Origin: Bog-105 sp965277435
Lineage (GTDB): Bacteria; Acidobacteriota; Terriglobia; Bryobacterales; Bryobacteraceae
Length of the DNA: 64,000 bases
Direction: 5' to 3'
Assembly: GCA_965277435.1 (NCBI GenBank)
Contig: OZ255821.1
Coordinates: forward strand, 5,146,001 to 5,210,000
This document shows positions 18,236-26,163 of this stretch, in pieces. Every line of letters begins with the position of its first letter. Position 1 is the first letter of the stretch. Below the pieces are notes generated by a model. That model was not told where the DNA came from. It saw only the letters and a program-made list of their open reading frames with translations, and did no database searches. The position numbers were made by a program, and so were the translations under genes.

Positions 18236-20478
18236 GTGGTAGATAAGCAGCTGTCCCTGACTGATTGTCGGAGCGGGCGGAGATCGCGCCGCGAACGATT
18301 CGGTTCTACATTGCGCAAGGCCTCTTGCCAGGGCCATTGCGTTCCGGGCGTGGCGCCCAATATGGTGCCGATCATCTCGATCTGTTGCAGCGAATCAAAG
18401 AGCTACAGGCACAGGGTATGACGCTCGCTCAGGTGGCTTTTGCGCTGGGCCCGGCCTCCGAACATCCGGAGTTGGCCGATCCTGTCGTCGGGCTGGAATA
18501 CCAGCTGGCGGAGGACGTCATTGTCCGTGGCAGACGCGAAGCAGAGATTTGAAGAAGCGCTCGAGCAAGGGTCGCTGGCTGCTGTGACGCAGCAAAATCT
18601 GGATGGGCAAGTGAATCTCACCGTGGGCAATCTTCTACCAGGAGAGACCGGGGCCGTGCATCTGGACCTGATCGCGGGTCTATCTCTCAACGACAGCGGA
18701 TTCCGGTTACGGTTCTCCTTTACGATGGCGCCTACCTATCACCCGCACATGCGCGTGTCGTCCGATGGGCGAGGTGTGGGAAACATCGAGTTATCAGACC
18801 AGGTAGCAGGGAGCGTTTTTCAGCCGCCCTTTTAGGAGGACGCTTCGGCGTTGCATAGGATCGGCTTCGATCTGCGCGTTGAACCGTCGCCGGGCGTTCA
18901 GGAGATCGCTTCGCCGTCCCATGCGCTTCGACTTGCTTTCGACGGCCACGGTGGCGTGAACGCAAAGCTTTGCCCGGACCGTGACGTGCCGGATCGCGAT
19001 CTCATTCTGGACGTTAAGCAGCCATCGAGCATGGGCCGCGCGTGGTCCGATCGCAGCTGCGAGGGTCGAAAGCACTTCGCCGTAATTGCGCCGTCTACCC
19101 TGTTTGGCGAGAAGAAGACTGCTCCGCGGCGCACCGTCTTCCTGCTGGATCGCTCGGGTTCAATGGAAGGGTCGCCGATCAAGCAGGCTCGCCAGGCGCT
19201 CGAAAAGTGCTTGAGCAAACTTTCGCAACCCGACGAGTTCGGAGTTGTCGTTTTCGGCAATGCTGCCGAACCTTTTCGCCAGACGTTGCTTCCTGTCACG
19301 CTCGACAACATTGAAGACAGCTGCAGCTTTCTTCACGGCACTCACGCACAAGGCGGCACAGAGCTGGCCCGCGGTATCGAAGCGGCTACCTCTCTACTCG
19401 GTTCGCAAGGCGGCGAAATTTTCATTGTGACCGATGGACAGGTTTCCGAAACCGTCGAGATCCGGCGCGCGCATAAATGTGAGACCCGGCTTTTCTGTCT
19501 CGGTATCGGCAGCGCCAGCCAGGATCGTTTTCTCGAATTGCTGGCTCGTCAGACCGGCGGTGTTTGTCGGTTTGTTTCGCCCCTTGAACGAACCGAGACG
19601 GCGGCTGACGATCTGTTCGCGGCTATGGGTGGCGGCGTCGCTGCCGGAGTAAGCGTCGCGCGAGCAGACACTCAGCCGCATGGCAATGTATTTGCCGGAA
19701 CGCCCTTCTTCTCTCTGGGCGAGATTGATGCCAACGACTCAGCAGCCGTAATCAAGTGGCTCAGGGTTCCAGGATTGTGCCCTTCGAACCATTGCTCGGT
19801 GAAACGCAGGGACTTATAGAGAAGCTCCGCCGGGCCAGAATGATCGCCGATCTCGAGACGCATTACGACCCGTCCGATGCGCATGCGCAGCAGCAACTCA
19901 TCCACTTAAGCAAAGGTTATGGTCTGGCCAGTTCCGAGATGTCATTGGTGGCGGTAGTCGAACGGACCAGCGATGAGCCCGGCGAGTTGCCAAAGACCAA
20001 AATCGTGCCCGTTGGGATGCCGCAGGGAACGGAGTTTCGATCTTATTTTGGGAGAGAATTTCCAGTAATCGGTGAAACTGCCCGAATGCCATTATCACGG
20101 CAAGCCCGATTACCAATAATGCTTATTGAAACATATGCTCCACCGCCCGTCGAGAGCGACTTGAGAGTAATCGTGCACGAGGCAATCACGTTGGTAGACC
20201 AGCATGCGTCGATTCGAGACCGGCAGGACATAAACATAACCCTAGAAGATCTGCTCCGGGCGCTCGTTTCTAACGAAGCCAAAGTGAACGACGAGGTCAA
20301 ACGAGCCGTGTTATCCGAACTGATCGGGTTCCTTTCTCGTGACGTCGTCACCTTCCTCGAAACCGGCATTATCGATGAGGCAAAATGGACGTTGCTCCGA
20401 AACCGACTTCAATCATCATGGCCCTCCGACAATAGCGGCGCAGGAAGGACACGCGCTGATCGCATGCTGAATGCGTGA
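18236..20478 (+). pseudogene. MerR-type regulator fused to VIT and vWA domains, multiply disrupted
   Basis: From a GTG at 18236 the frame reads VDKQLSLTD, then shifts by one base near 18264 into LSERAEIAPRTIRFYIAQGL, a MerR winged-helix. A second frame change near 18525 leads into a vault/inter-alpha-trypsin (VIT) segment (ADAKQRFEEALEQG, VGNLLPGETGAVHL). An in-frame TAG follows at 18833-18835. A vWA domain then carries the MIDAS motif DRSGSM and later IFIVTDGQVSE, and a last shift near 19770 leads into the C-terminal region (GSRIVPFEPLLGETQ to 20478). Four lesions make it a pseudogene. Whether MerR and VIT-vWA were one gene or two fused by deletion cannot be settled here. Confidence 0.78.
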
Positions 20479-20508
20479 ACTGCGGGCGTGGTTTGATACA
20501 AAGCCATC

Positions 20509-21660
20509 ATGCTTCCTCTTTTGCTTGCCTGCTGTGTCACCCTGGCCTCCATTCCGCAACGGATGCAGGAATTCGTCGATAGTCACAAAACGGCGGGGGT
20601 CGTCACCTTACTCGCCCACAATGGTCAGATCGTCAGCTTCGAGAGTGTAGGCTACCAGGATCTTGAAAAGAAGACTCCCATGCGCAAAGACACTCTCTTT
20701 CGCATCGCCTCGCTCACGAAGCCGATCACCTGCGCAGGGATCATGATACTCGTCGATGAAGGTCGCCTCTCTCTCATCGATCCGGTCGAAAAATTCCTGC
20801 CGGAATACAAGAACCTGAAACTGAATCCCTGCGGCACCCACGCCGGCTACAACTGCGCTGCCGTGACGCCCGCGCGCGCCATCAACATCGCCGATCTGAT
20901 GACCCATACGTCGGGCCTGCCGAGCTCCGTCGAACCCGACGCCAAAAATCCGCCTAAGACTCTGGCCGCACTCGTCTCCCAAGGCGCCAAAACGCAACTC
21001 CTCTTCGAACCCGGATCGGCGTGGAACTACAGCAACATCGGTATCGACATTCTTGGCCGCATTATCGAAGTCGTTGCGAAACGAGGCTTCGCCGAATTCC
21101 TGCGCGAACGAATCTTCGGACCGCTCGGCATGCCCGACACCGACTTCTTCGTTCCTGCCAATAAAGAAAAACGACTGGCGACGCTTTACACCTACGAAAA
21201 CGATCACCTGGAAGCCGTGCCAGCGGAATGGGGGTCCGCACATGCGAACGGCATTCCATCGCCGGCGGGCGGACTCGTCAGCACTGCCACTGACCTTCTC
21301 CGTTTTAACGAAATGATGCGCCTCGGCGGCACCCCCTATGGCCATCGCATCCTCTCTCCCGCCGCAGTCGAACTCATGACTATCAATCACACCGGCGATC
21401 TCAAAGCCGGTTGGTCGCCCGGCGTGGGTCACGGCTTCGGCTATGAAGTGGTGCGCGATGTCTCCGGCATGTATCGTTACAACTCGATCGGAACCTTTCT
21501 AAAAGGCGGAGCGTATCGGACGAATGAATGGGTCGACCCCGCCAAGGGGATCACCGGCATCCTCCTCATGCAGCGCACCAATGGTGGCGGCGATGTAGCC
21601 GATGAACTCAACGCCTTCATGCAAATGAGCGCCGCGGCGATCGTCAACTCTCCTCACTAG
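20509..21660 (+). CDS. Beta-lactamase-fold serine hydrolase (class C/esterase family)
   Basis: 383 residues with a short hydrophobic N-terminus that may be a signal peptide or anchor. The nucleophile motif SLTK is at residues 68-71 (FRIASLTKPITCAG) and the general base motif is YSN in AWNYSNIGID. The third motif is KGG in FLKGGAYRTNEW. The family contains class C beta-lactamases, esterases and D-aminopeptidases; no feature singles one out. It starts 30 bases after the VIT/vWA pseudogene. It is the first of three such hydrolases within 5.6 kb, probably periplasmic. Confidence 0.88.
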   Translation: MLPLLLACCVTLASIPQRMQEFVDSHKTAGVVTLLAHNGQIVSFESVGYQDLEKKTPMRKDTLFRIASLTKPITCAGIMILVDEGRLSLIDPVEKFLPEYKNLKLNPCGTHAGYNCAAVTPARAINIADLMTHTSGLPSSVEPDAKNPPKTLAALVSQGAKTQLLFEPGSAWNYSNIGIDILGRIIEVVAKRGFAEFLRERIFGPLGMPDTDFFVPANKEKRLATLYTYENDHLEAVPAEWGSAHANGIPSPAGGLVSTATDLLRFNEMMRLGGTPYGHRILSPAAVELMTINHTGDLKAGWSPGVGHGFGYEVVRDVSGMYRYNSIGTFLKGGAYRTNEWVDPAKGITGILLMQRTNGGGDVADELNAFMQMSAAAIVNSPH

Positions 21661-21718
21661 TGCTTACTTGCGGAAGCGGCCGTGTCCCGCTATCCTGAGA
21701 GGCTTGCAAACGGAGTGG

Positions 21719-22266
21719 ATGGGGAAAGCGTCACCGCCTTTCAGGGCCAGAATTGCCGGTGTCTTTTATCTGTTCACAATAGTGACGGGGCTATCGTCCT
21801 TCGTCTTCGCTGGCCGCGGGCTCGTTGCATATGGCGACGCCGCCAATCTGATCGCGAGCGCTTGCTACATCGTGGTTACGCTACTTTTCTACGATCTGTT
21901 TAAGCCGGTAAACAGGCGCCTCTCGTTGCTCGCGGCGTTTTTCAGCTTCGTGGGATGCGCCTTCGGGGCACTTAGCGCCCTTCATCTCGCCCCCTCTCAC
22001 ATCAGTAACTTGATATTTTCGGGTTCTACTGCATCCTGATCGGCTACTTCATCTTGCGATCGACCTTCCTGCCTCGCATGCTGGGTTTATTGATGGCGTT
22101 TGGCGGTTTAGGTTGGCTGACCTTTTTGTCGCCGCGGCTTGCAAACTTCCTTTCCCCCTACAATGTGGCTCCGGGCCTTTTGGGGGAAACATTGCTGACC
22201 CTTTGGCTTCTCGTGATGGGCGTGAACGCCGAGCGATGGAAACAGCAGGCCAGCGGAAGATCTTGA
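21719..22266 (+). pseudogene. DUF4386-type membrane protein, frameshifted
   Basis: Small polytopic membrane protein. ARIAGVFYLFTIVTGLSSFV and YIVVTLLFYDLFKPVNRRLS are typical of DUF4386. The frame ends at 22039, but the expected continuation FGFYCILIGYFILRSTFLPR is read in another frame from about 22017 and runs to 22266. The ATG at 21719 fits the family; the upstream part of the open frame is not similar. It looks about 25-40 residues short between HLAPSHIS and FGFYC, so a small deletion accompanies the frameshift. Confidence 0.72.
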
Positions 22267-22274
22267 TCAGGCCC

Positions 22275-22318
22275 CTACCAGATGATCTGCAGACCGGCGT
22301 ATCGCGCAAAATCGTCAC
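22275..22318 (-). pseudogene. Truncated PIN-domain (VapC-like) toxin start
   Basis: The GTG at 22318 overlaps the antitoxin stop (GTGA), the usual arrangement of type II pairs. The first codons read VTILRDTPV, like the VTILLDTHV start of VapC PIN domains. Similarity is lost after about ten codons, where the sequence runs into the end of the DUF4386 pseudogene. Too short for a firm call; the neighbouring antitoxin remnant supports it. Confidence 0.45.
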
Positions 22319-22547
22319 TCTTCGTAGCGCCCATCGATAAAGTCGTTGACCTTTTGTCCGTCATGGGTTTGGCCCAATCCGGATCGTTGATCTATGCGGC
22401 CCTTGCCTGGTCCCGAATTTAGGCGCTGGCGCTAAATCGGCCACTGGGCTTGTTGTAGCGCGAAATCGTCACCCGCCCTCCTCGCACTACGTGCTCCAGC
22501 AACTCGGCAAAATGGGCTTTGGCATAAGCAGCGGTGACCATTTTCAT
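22315..22547 (-). pseudogene. Phd/YefM-type antitoxin remnant
   Basis: From the ATG at 22547 the frame reads MKMVTAAYAKAHFAELLEHV, then VRGGRVTISRYNKP, a clear Phd/YefM dimerisation domain. A one-base change after KP shifts the frame (VADLAPAPKFGTRQG in the next frame). Further shifts lead to DPDWAKPMTDK and finally KVNDFIDGRYEE with a stop at 22315, the usual C-terminal toxin-binding region. Three frame changes in 230 bases make it a relic. It is divergent from the serine hydrolase that starts at 22569. Confidence 0.75.
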
Positions 22548-22568
22548 GTTCAGATTGTACGAAACGTT

Positions 22569-24038
22569 ATGGTGATATTCTCTACACTCGCGCGGTCCAA
22601 ATTCTTAGCGCTCACCGTTCTGCTCTGTTGGAGCGGACCTTTGCTGCTCGCCCAAAGTGACACCCAACAAAAGATCGAAGCAGTCGTGGCCTGTCTTCCT
22701 CCGTCGGTCGTAATCAAGGGCGATCCTCCGGCCTGTCAATCTCTCTCCAAGCAAATGACCGACCTGCATGTTCCCGGAGTGAGCATTGCCGTGGTTCACC
22801 ACGGTGTTATCGAGTGGGCGCAAGGTTTCGGCGTGAGAGAACTGGGCGGAAGTCCGGTCACTGCGGAAACCCTATTCCAGGCTGGATCGATCAGCAAACC
22901 GCTCGCCGCTCTGGCTGCGCTCCGCCTGGTTCAGGAAGGTAAGCTGTCGCTCGATTCCGATGTCAATGCCTCGCTCACCTCCTGGAAGATTCCGGCCAGT
23001 CCGGCCGCGCCTGGCGCTATCGTGACGCTACGCGAACTGCTCACCCACACCGCTGGTTTCACGGTTCATGGATTCCCGGGCTATGCGGCCAATGCTCCCG
23101 TTCCGACACTGGTGCAAGTGTTGAACGGGGAGCCACCGGCCAACACACCCCCCATCCGTCTGGAAAGCGCGCCCGGAAGCAAATGGAATTACTCCGGCGG
23201 TGGGTTTACGGTCATGCAGCAACTGGTTCTCGACGTAGCGAAGCAGCCTTTCCCCAAGTTATTGCGCGATACCGTTCTGCTGCGGCTGGGCATGACTCAC
23301 AGCACTTATCAACAACCCCTGCCAGAAGACCGGCGCGCCGCTGTCGCGCTGCCCTATAGCGCTGAGGGAACGCCCGTGCCAGGCGGTCCGCATACCTACC
23401 CGGAAATGGCGGCGGCCGGCCTGTGGACCACTCCTTCCGATCTGGCCCGGTACATCCTCGAAGTTCAGCAGTCGCTGGGAGGTCATGCCAATCACGTGCT
23501 TTCGCAAAAACTCACGCAGCAGATGCTCACAGCGGGAAAGGGATATTGGGGACTGGGTGTGGAAGTGGGTGGGTCGCCATCCAAGCCATACTTCTCGCAT
23601 GGCGGAGTGAACGAAGGCTATGAGAGCCTCTTTGCCGCTTATGAGCACGACGGCGATGGCGCTGTGGTGATGACCAATGCCGAGGGCGGCTCACGGCTCG
23701 CGTCGGAAGTCATGAGCAGCATTGCCGTAGTGTATGAATGGCCCGACTTCCATCCAGCCGTGCGCACCAAAGTCCACTTGGACCGCGCCGCCCTCGCCCG
23801 TTTCGCAGGCACCTATGAACTGTCACCACAGTTCAGCTTTACTTTTACGCTCGAAGGGGATCAGCTCATGACGCAGGCTGCGAATCAGCCCAAAGTGCCG
23901 GTGTATCCAGAGTCGGACCGAAAAATTTTTTTGACGGTGGTCGATGCGGAAGTCGAGTTCTTTGCGGACGATACTGGACAGGTGAGATACCTGATTCTCC
24001 ATCAGAGCGGTAGGAGCATGAAGGCCGTGAAAAAGTAA
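22569..24038 (+). CDS. Beta-lactamase-fold serine hydrolase with C-terminal domain
   Basis: 489 residues from the ATG at 22569, chosen because it begins a clean signal peptide (FLALTVLLCWSGPLLLAQ). Upstream codons would overlap the Phd remnant. The SxxK motif is SISK at 107-110 and the second motif is YSG at about 208-210, with Gly in place of the usual Asn. HGG occurs in FSHGGVNEGYES. The last 90 residues form the beta-sandwich DUF3471-like domain (FAGTYELSPQFSFTFTLEGD) seen in periplasmic esterases and peptidases of this family. Substrate unknown. Confidence 0.88.
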   Translation: MVIFSTLARSKFLALTVLLCWSGPLLLAQSDTQQKIEAVVACLPPSVVIKGDPPACQSLSKQMTDLHVPGVSIAVVHHGVIEWAQGFGVRELGGSPVTAETLFQAGSISKPLAALAALRLVQEGKLSLDSDVNASLTSWKIPASPAAPGAIVTLRELLTHTAGFTVHGFPGYAANAPVPTLVQVLNGEPPANTPPIRLESAPGSKWNYSGGGFTVMQQLVLDVAKQPFPKLLRDTVLLRLGMTHSTYQQPLPEDRRAAVALPYSAEGTPVPGGPHTYPEMAAAGLWTTPSDLARYILEVQQSLGGHANHVLSQKLTQQMLTAGKGYWGLGVEVGGSPSKPYFSHGGVNEGYESLFAAYEHDGDGAVVMTNAEGGSRLASEVMSSIAVVYEWPDFHPAVRTKVHLDRAALARFAGTYELSPQFSFTFTLEGDQLMTQAANQPKVPVYPESDRKIFLTVVDAEVEFFADDTGQVRYLILHQSGRSMKAVKK

Positions 24039-24099
24039 TTTATTTTCGCTGTGTCTCTATTCACTGTAAGAAGATCGCCTCCGTAGAGACTACCTTCAC

Positions 24100-24669
24100 T
24101 TGAGCTCGCAAGACGGTCTTTACGGCACGCGCCGCGGAAGATATGGGTCGGCTCTTGCCCGCCTGGCGCGCGCCTATGAAGCCGACCCCGACAAACGCCG
24201 TGACCTTACCCAGGAAGTCCACCTTGCCCTCTGGCGCAGTTTTGAAGGTTTCGATGCGCGTTGTTCTCTGCGCACGTGGGTCTATCGGGTGGCTCATAAC
24301 ACGGCCATTTCCTGGGTCAACCGGCAGAAACGGACACGCTCTCACATGCTGGTCAGTCTGGAAGAAATCGGTGCCACACCTGTCCCGCCCGATGCCGGGT
24401 TGCAGGCATCGCTCGATTTCCATATCCATGAACTCGAGCGCCAGCGCGCCGCGCTGCGCCAGGTCTGGAACTGGTACCTGCTCCCGCTCGTGCCCGGCTT
24501 TGCCGCCTCCATCGCTGCTGCAGCCGCCTCCCGCCCGGCAAAACCAGGTTTCATCATTTTTTTCTCCGTCGCCCTGGCAGTTCTCTATTTCGCCATCTGG
24601 CGGATGAATGCATCTGCCGCCGCAAAACTCGATCGCACGATCGACGAATTGCGAGGATCCGGTGAATGA
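24100..24669 (+). CDS. ECF sigma region 2 fused in frame to a two-TM anti-sigma-like protein
   Basis: 189 residues. Residues 20-78 are sigma region 2 of an extracytoplasmic-function sigma factor (YEADPDKRRDLTQEVHLALW, then SLRTWVYRVAHNTAISWVNR). Sigma region 4, which reads the -35 box, is absent. From residue 95 the sequence changes to a protein with two membrane segments (about 123-142 and 150-167) and the ELERQRAALRQVWNWYLLPL motif. I associate this with the membrane gene that usually follows such sigma factors in Acidobacteriota. The simplest reading is a deletion joining the two genes in frame. The TTG start is uncertain. The stop overlaps the next gene. Confidence 0.68.
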   Translation: MSSQDGLYGTRRGRYGSALARLARAYEADPDKRRDLTQEVHLALWRSFEGFDARCSLRTWVYRVAHNTAISWVNRQKRTRSHMLVSLEEIGATPVPPDAGLQASLDFHIHELERQRAALRQVWNWYLLPLVPGFAASIAAAAASRPAKPGFIIFFSVALAVLYFAIWRMNASAAAKLDRTIDELRGSGE

Positions 24670-26056
24670 AGCGAAACGATCAATCATCGCGTTCCTCTTG
24701 ATCTGTTTACCTTGGCCGACGATGGCGCAAACACCCATTCGCTCCGATTCCGAGATCCGCCAGATACTCGTTGAAAGAATAGATGCGCAACACCAAAGCC
24801 TCGGCATCGTCGTAGGAGTGATCGAACCCGCTGGAAAGCGCATCGTCACGTACGGCGTCTTGGATCAGGGCGACACTCGGCCCTTAAACGGCGACACCCT
24901 CTTCGAAATCGGCTCCGTGACCAAGGTGTTTACTTCGCTGTTACTCGCCGATATGGTCGAGCGCGGCGAAGTCTCCTTGACCGATCCCGTTTCGAAATTT
25001 CTGCCGCCAGGCGTTAGCGTACCCGAACGTGGCGGCCGTGCCATAACACTCGAAGATCTCTCGACTCACACCGCCGGCCTTCACCGTCTGCCCACCAACC
25101 TGTCTCCCAAAAATCTTGCCAACTCTTACGTCGATTACTCGGCAGAGAAGCTCTACCAGTTCCTTTCCAATTACCAGTTACCCAGAGATATCGGCTCACA
25201 GTACGAATACTCGAATCTTGGCGCAGGTCTGCTCGGTCAAGCTCTCACCCTGCGCGCCGGCAAACCTTACGAACTCTTGCTGCGTTCCCGCATCCTCGGT
25301 CCGCTCGGCATGAACAGCACCCGCATCACGCTTTCTCCGGGCCTCAAGCTGAGAATGGCCGCCGGTCACAACAACAAGTTAGAATCGGTTCCGAACTGGG
25401 ATCTGGATGCCCTTGCGGGCGCCGGCGCACTCCGGTCCAGCGCCAACGACCTACTCACTTTTCTTTCAGCTGAACTCGGCTACACCAACACTCCGCTCGC
25501 CCCAGCCATGGCTCGCATGCTGACCGTTCGCCACGCCACCGGCAACCCAGGACTCCAGATCGCCCTCGCCTGGCACATTCTTACGCCGAAAGACAATCAA
25601 CCGGAGATCGTCTGGCATAACGGAGGCACCAGTGGCTTTCGTTCGTCTGTCGGCTTCGATCAGAAGCGGCGCATAGGAGTGGTTGTGTTGTCGAATGCTT
25701 TTACCGTCGCCGGCGTCGACGACATCGCTCTTCATTTGCTCGACACGCAACTGCCGCTGGCAACGCCTCCCCAACCTCATACCGCGATCAGCATCGATCC
25801 GGCGGCCTTTGATCGTTACACCGGCTCGTATCAAATGGCCCCTGGGATCGCCTTGACGGTGACGCGCAACGGCGGCCACTTCTTCGTGCAAATGACCAAC
25901 CAACCGAAACTCGAAATCTTCCCGGAAAGTGAGCACCACTTCTTTCTGAAAGCGGTGGACGCCCAAATCACGTTCGAGACGGATGGTAATGGCCGCGCAA
26001 CCGCCGTTGTGCTGCACCAATTGGGCCGCGACCTGCAAGGCGCCGCAGCGCGCTAG
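24662..26056 (+). CDS. Beta-lactamase-fold serine hydrolase with C-terminal domain
   Basis: 464 residues from the GTG at 24662, which overlaps the stop of the sigma fusion and begins a signal peptide (SIIAFLLICLPWPTMAQ). SxxK is SVTK at 85-88 and the second motif is YSN in YEYSNLGAGLLG. The third is HNGG in WHNGGTSGFRS. A C-terminal DUF3471-like sandwich (YTGSYQMAPGIALTVTRNGG) matches the previous hydrolase, so the two are paralogues. Overlap with the sigma fusion suggests it was once sigma-regulated. The stop TAG lies in the CTAG at the border of a miniature element. Confidence 0.9.
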   Translation: MNEAKRSIIAFLLICLPWPTMAQTPIRSDSEIRQILVERIDAQHQSLGIVVGVIEPAGKRIVTYGVLDQGDTRPLNGDTLFEIGSVTKVFTSLLLADMVERGEVSLTDPVSKFLPPGVSVPERGGRAITLEDLSTHTAGLHRLPTNLSPKNLANSYVDYSAEKLYQFLSNYQLPRDIGSQYEYSNLGAGLLGQALTLRAGKPYELLLRSRILGPLGMNSTRITLSPGLKLRMAAGHNNKLESVPNWDLDALAGAGALRSSANDLLTFLSAELGYTNTPLAPAMARMLTVRHATGNPGLQIALAWHILTPKDNQPEIVWHNGGTSGFRSSVGFDQKRRIGVVVLSNAFTVAGVDDIALHLLDTQLPLATPPQPHTAISIDPAAFDRYTGSYQMAPGIALTVTRNGGHFFVQMTNQPKLEIFPESEHHFFLKAVDAQITFETDGNGRATAVVLHQLGRDLQGAAAR

Positions 26057-26163
26057 TAAGCTTTCCCGGTGATTAGCTGAGTGCACCGGTCGCTACGCTC
26101 GCGGCTCTGACGTCAGTATCGCAGTGCGGGACCGCTATCGAAATCGCCGGGACAGCGCGCTAG
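26053..26163 (+). mobile_element. CTAG-flanked MITE-like element (member 2)
   Basis: 111 bases between two convergent genes. The ends are imperfect inverted repeats: CTAGTAAGCTTTCCCGG at the left and, read inward from the right, CTAGCGCGCTGTCCCGG. The interior core GCACCGGTCGCTACGCTCGC starts exactly 30 bases from the left CTAG, the same spacing as in member 3. The TAG stop codons of both flanking genes fall in the two CTAG ends. It probably acts as a bidirectional terminator as well. Confidence 0.72.

Noticed and set aside
2199..20478. Amber recoding: three genes contain in-frame TAG codons
   Set aside because: Several intact neighbours (for example the serine hydrolase ending at 26056 and CTAG-ended genes) use TAG as their normal stop, and two of the three genes have other lesions; no suppressor tRNA was seen.
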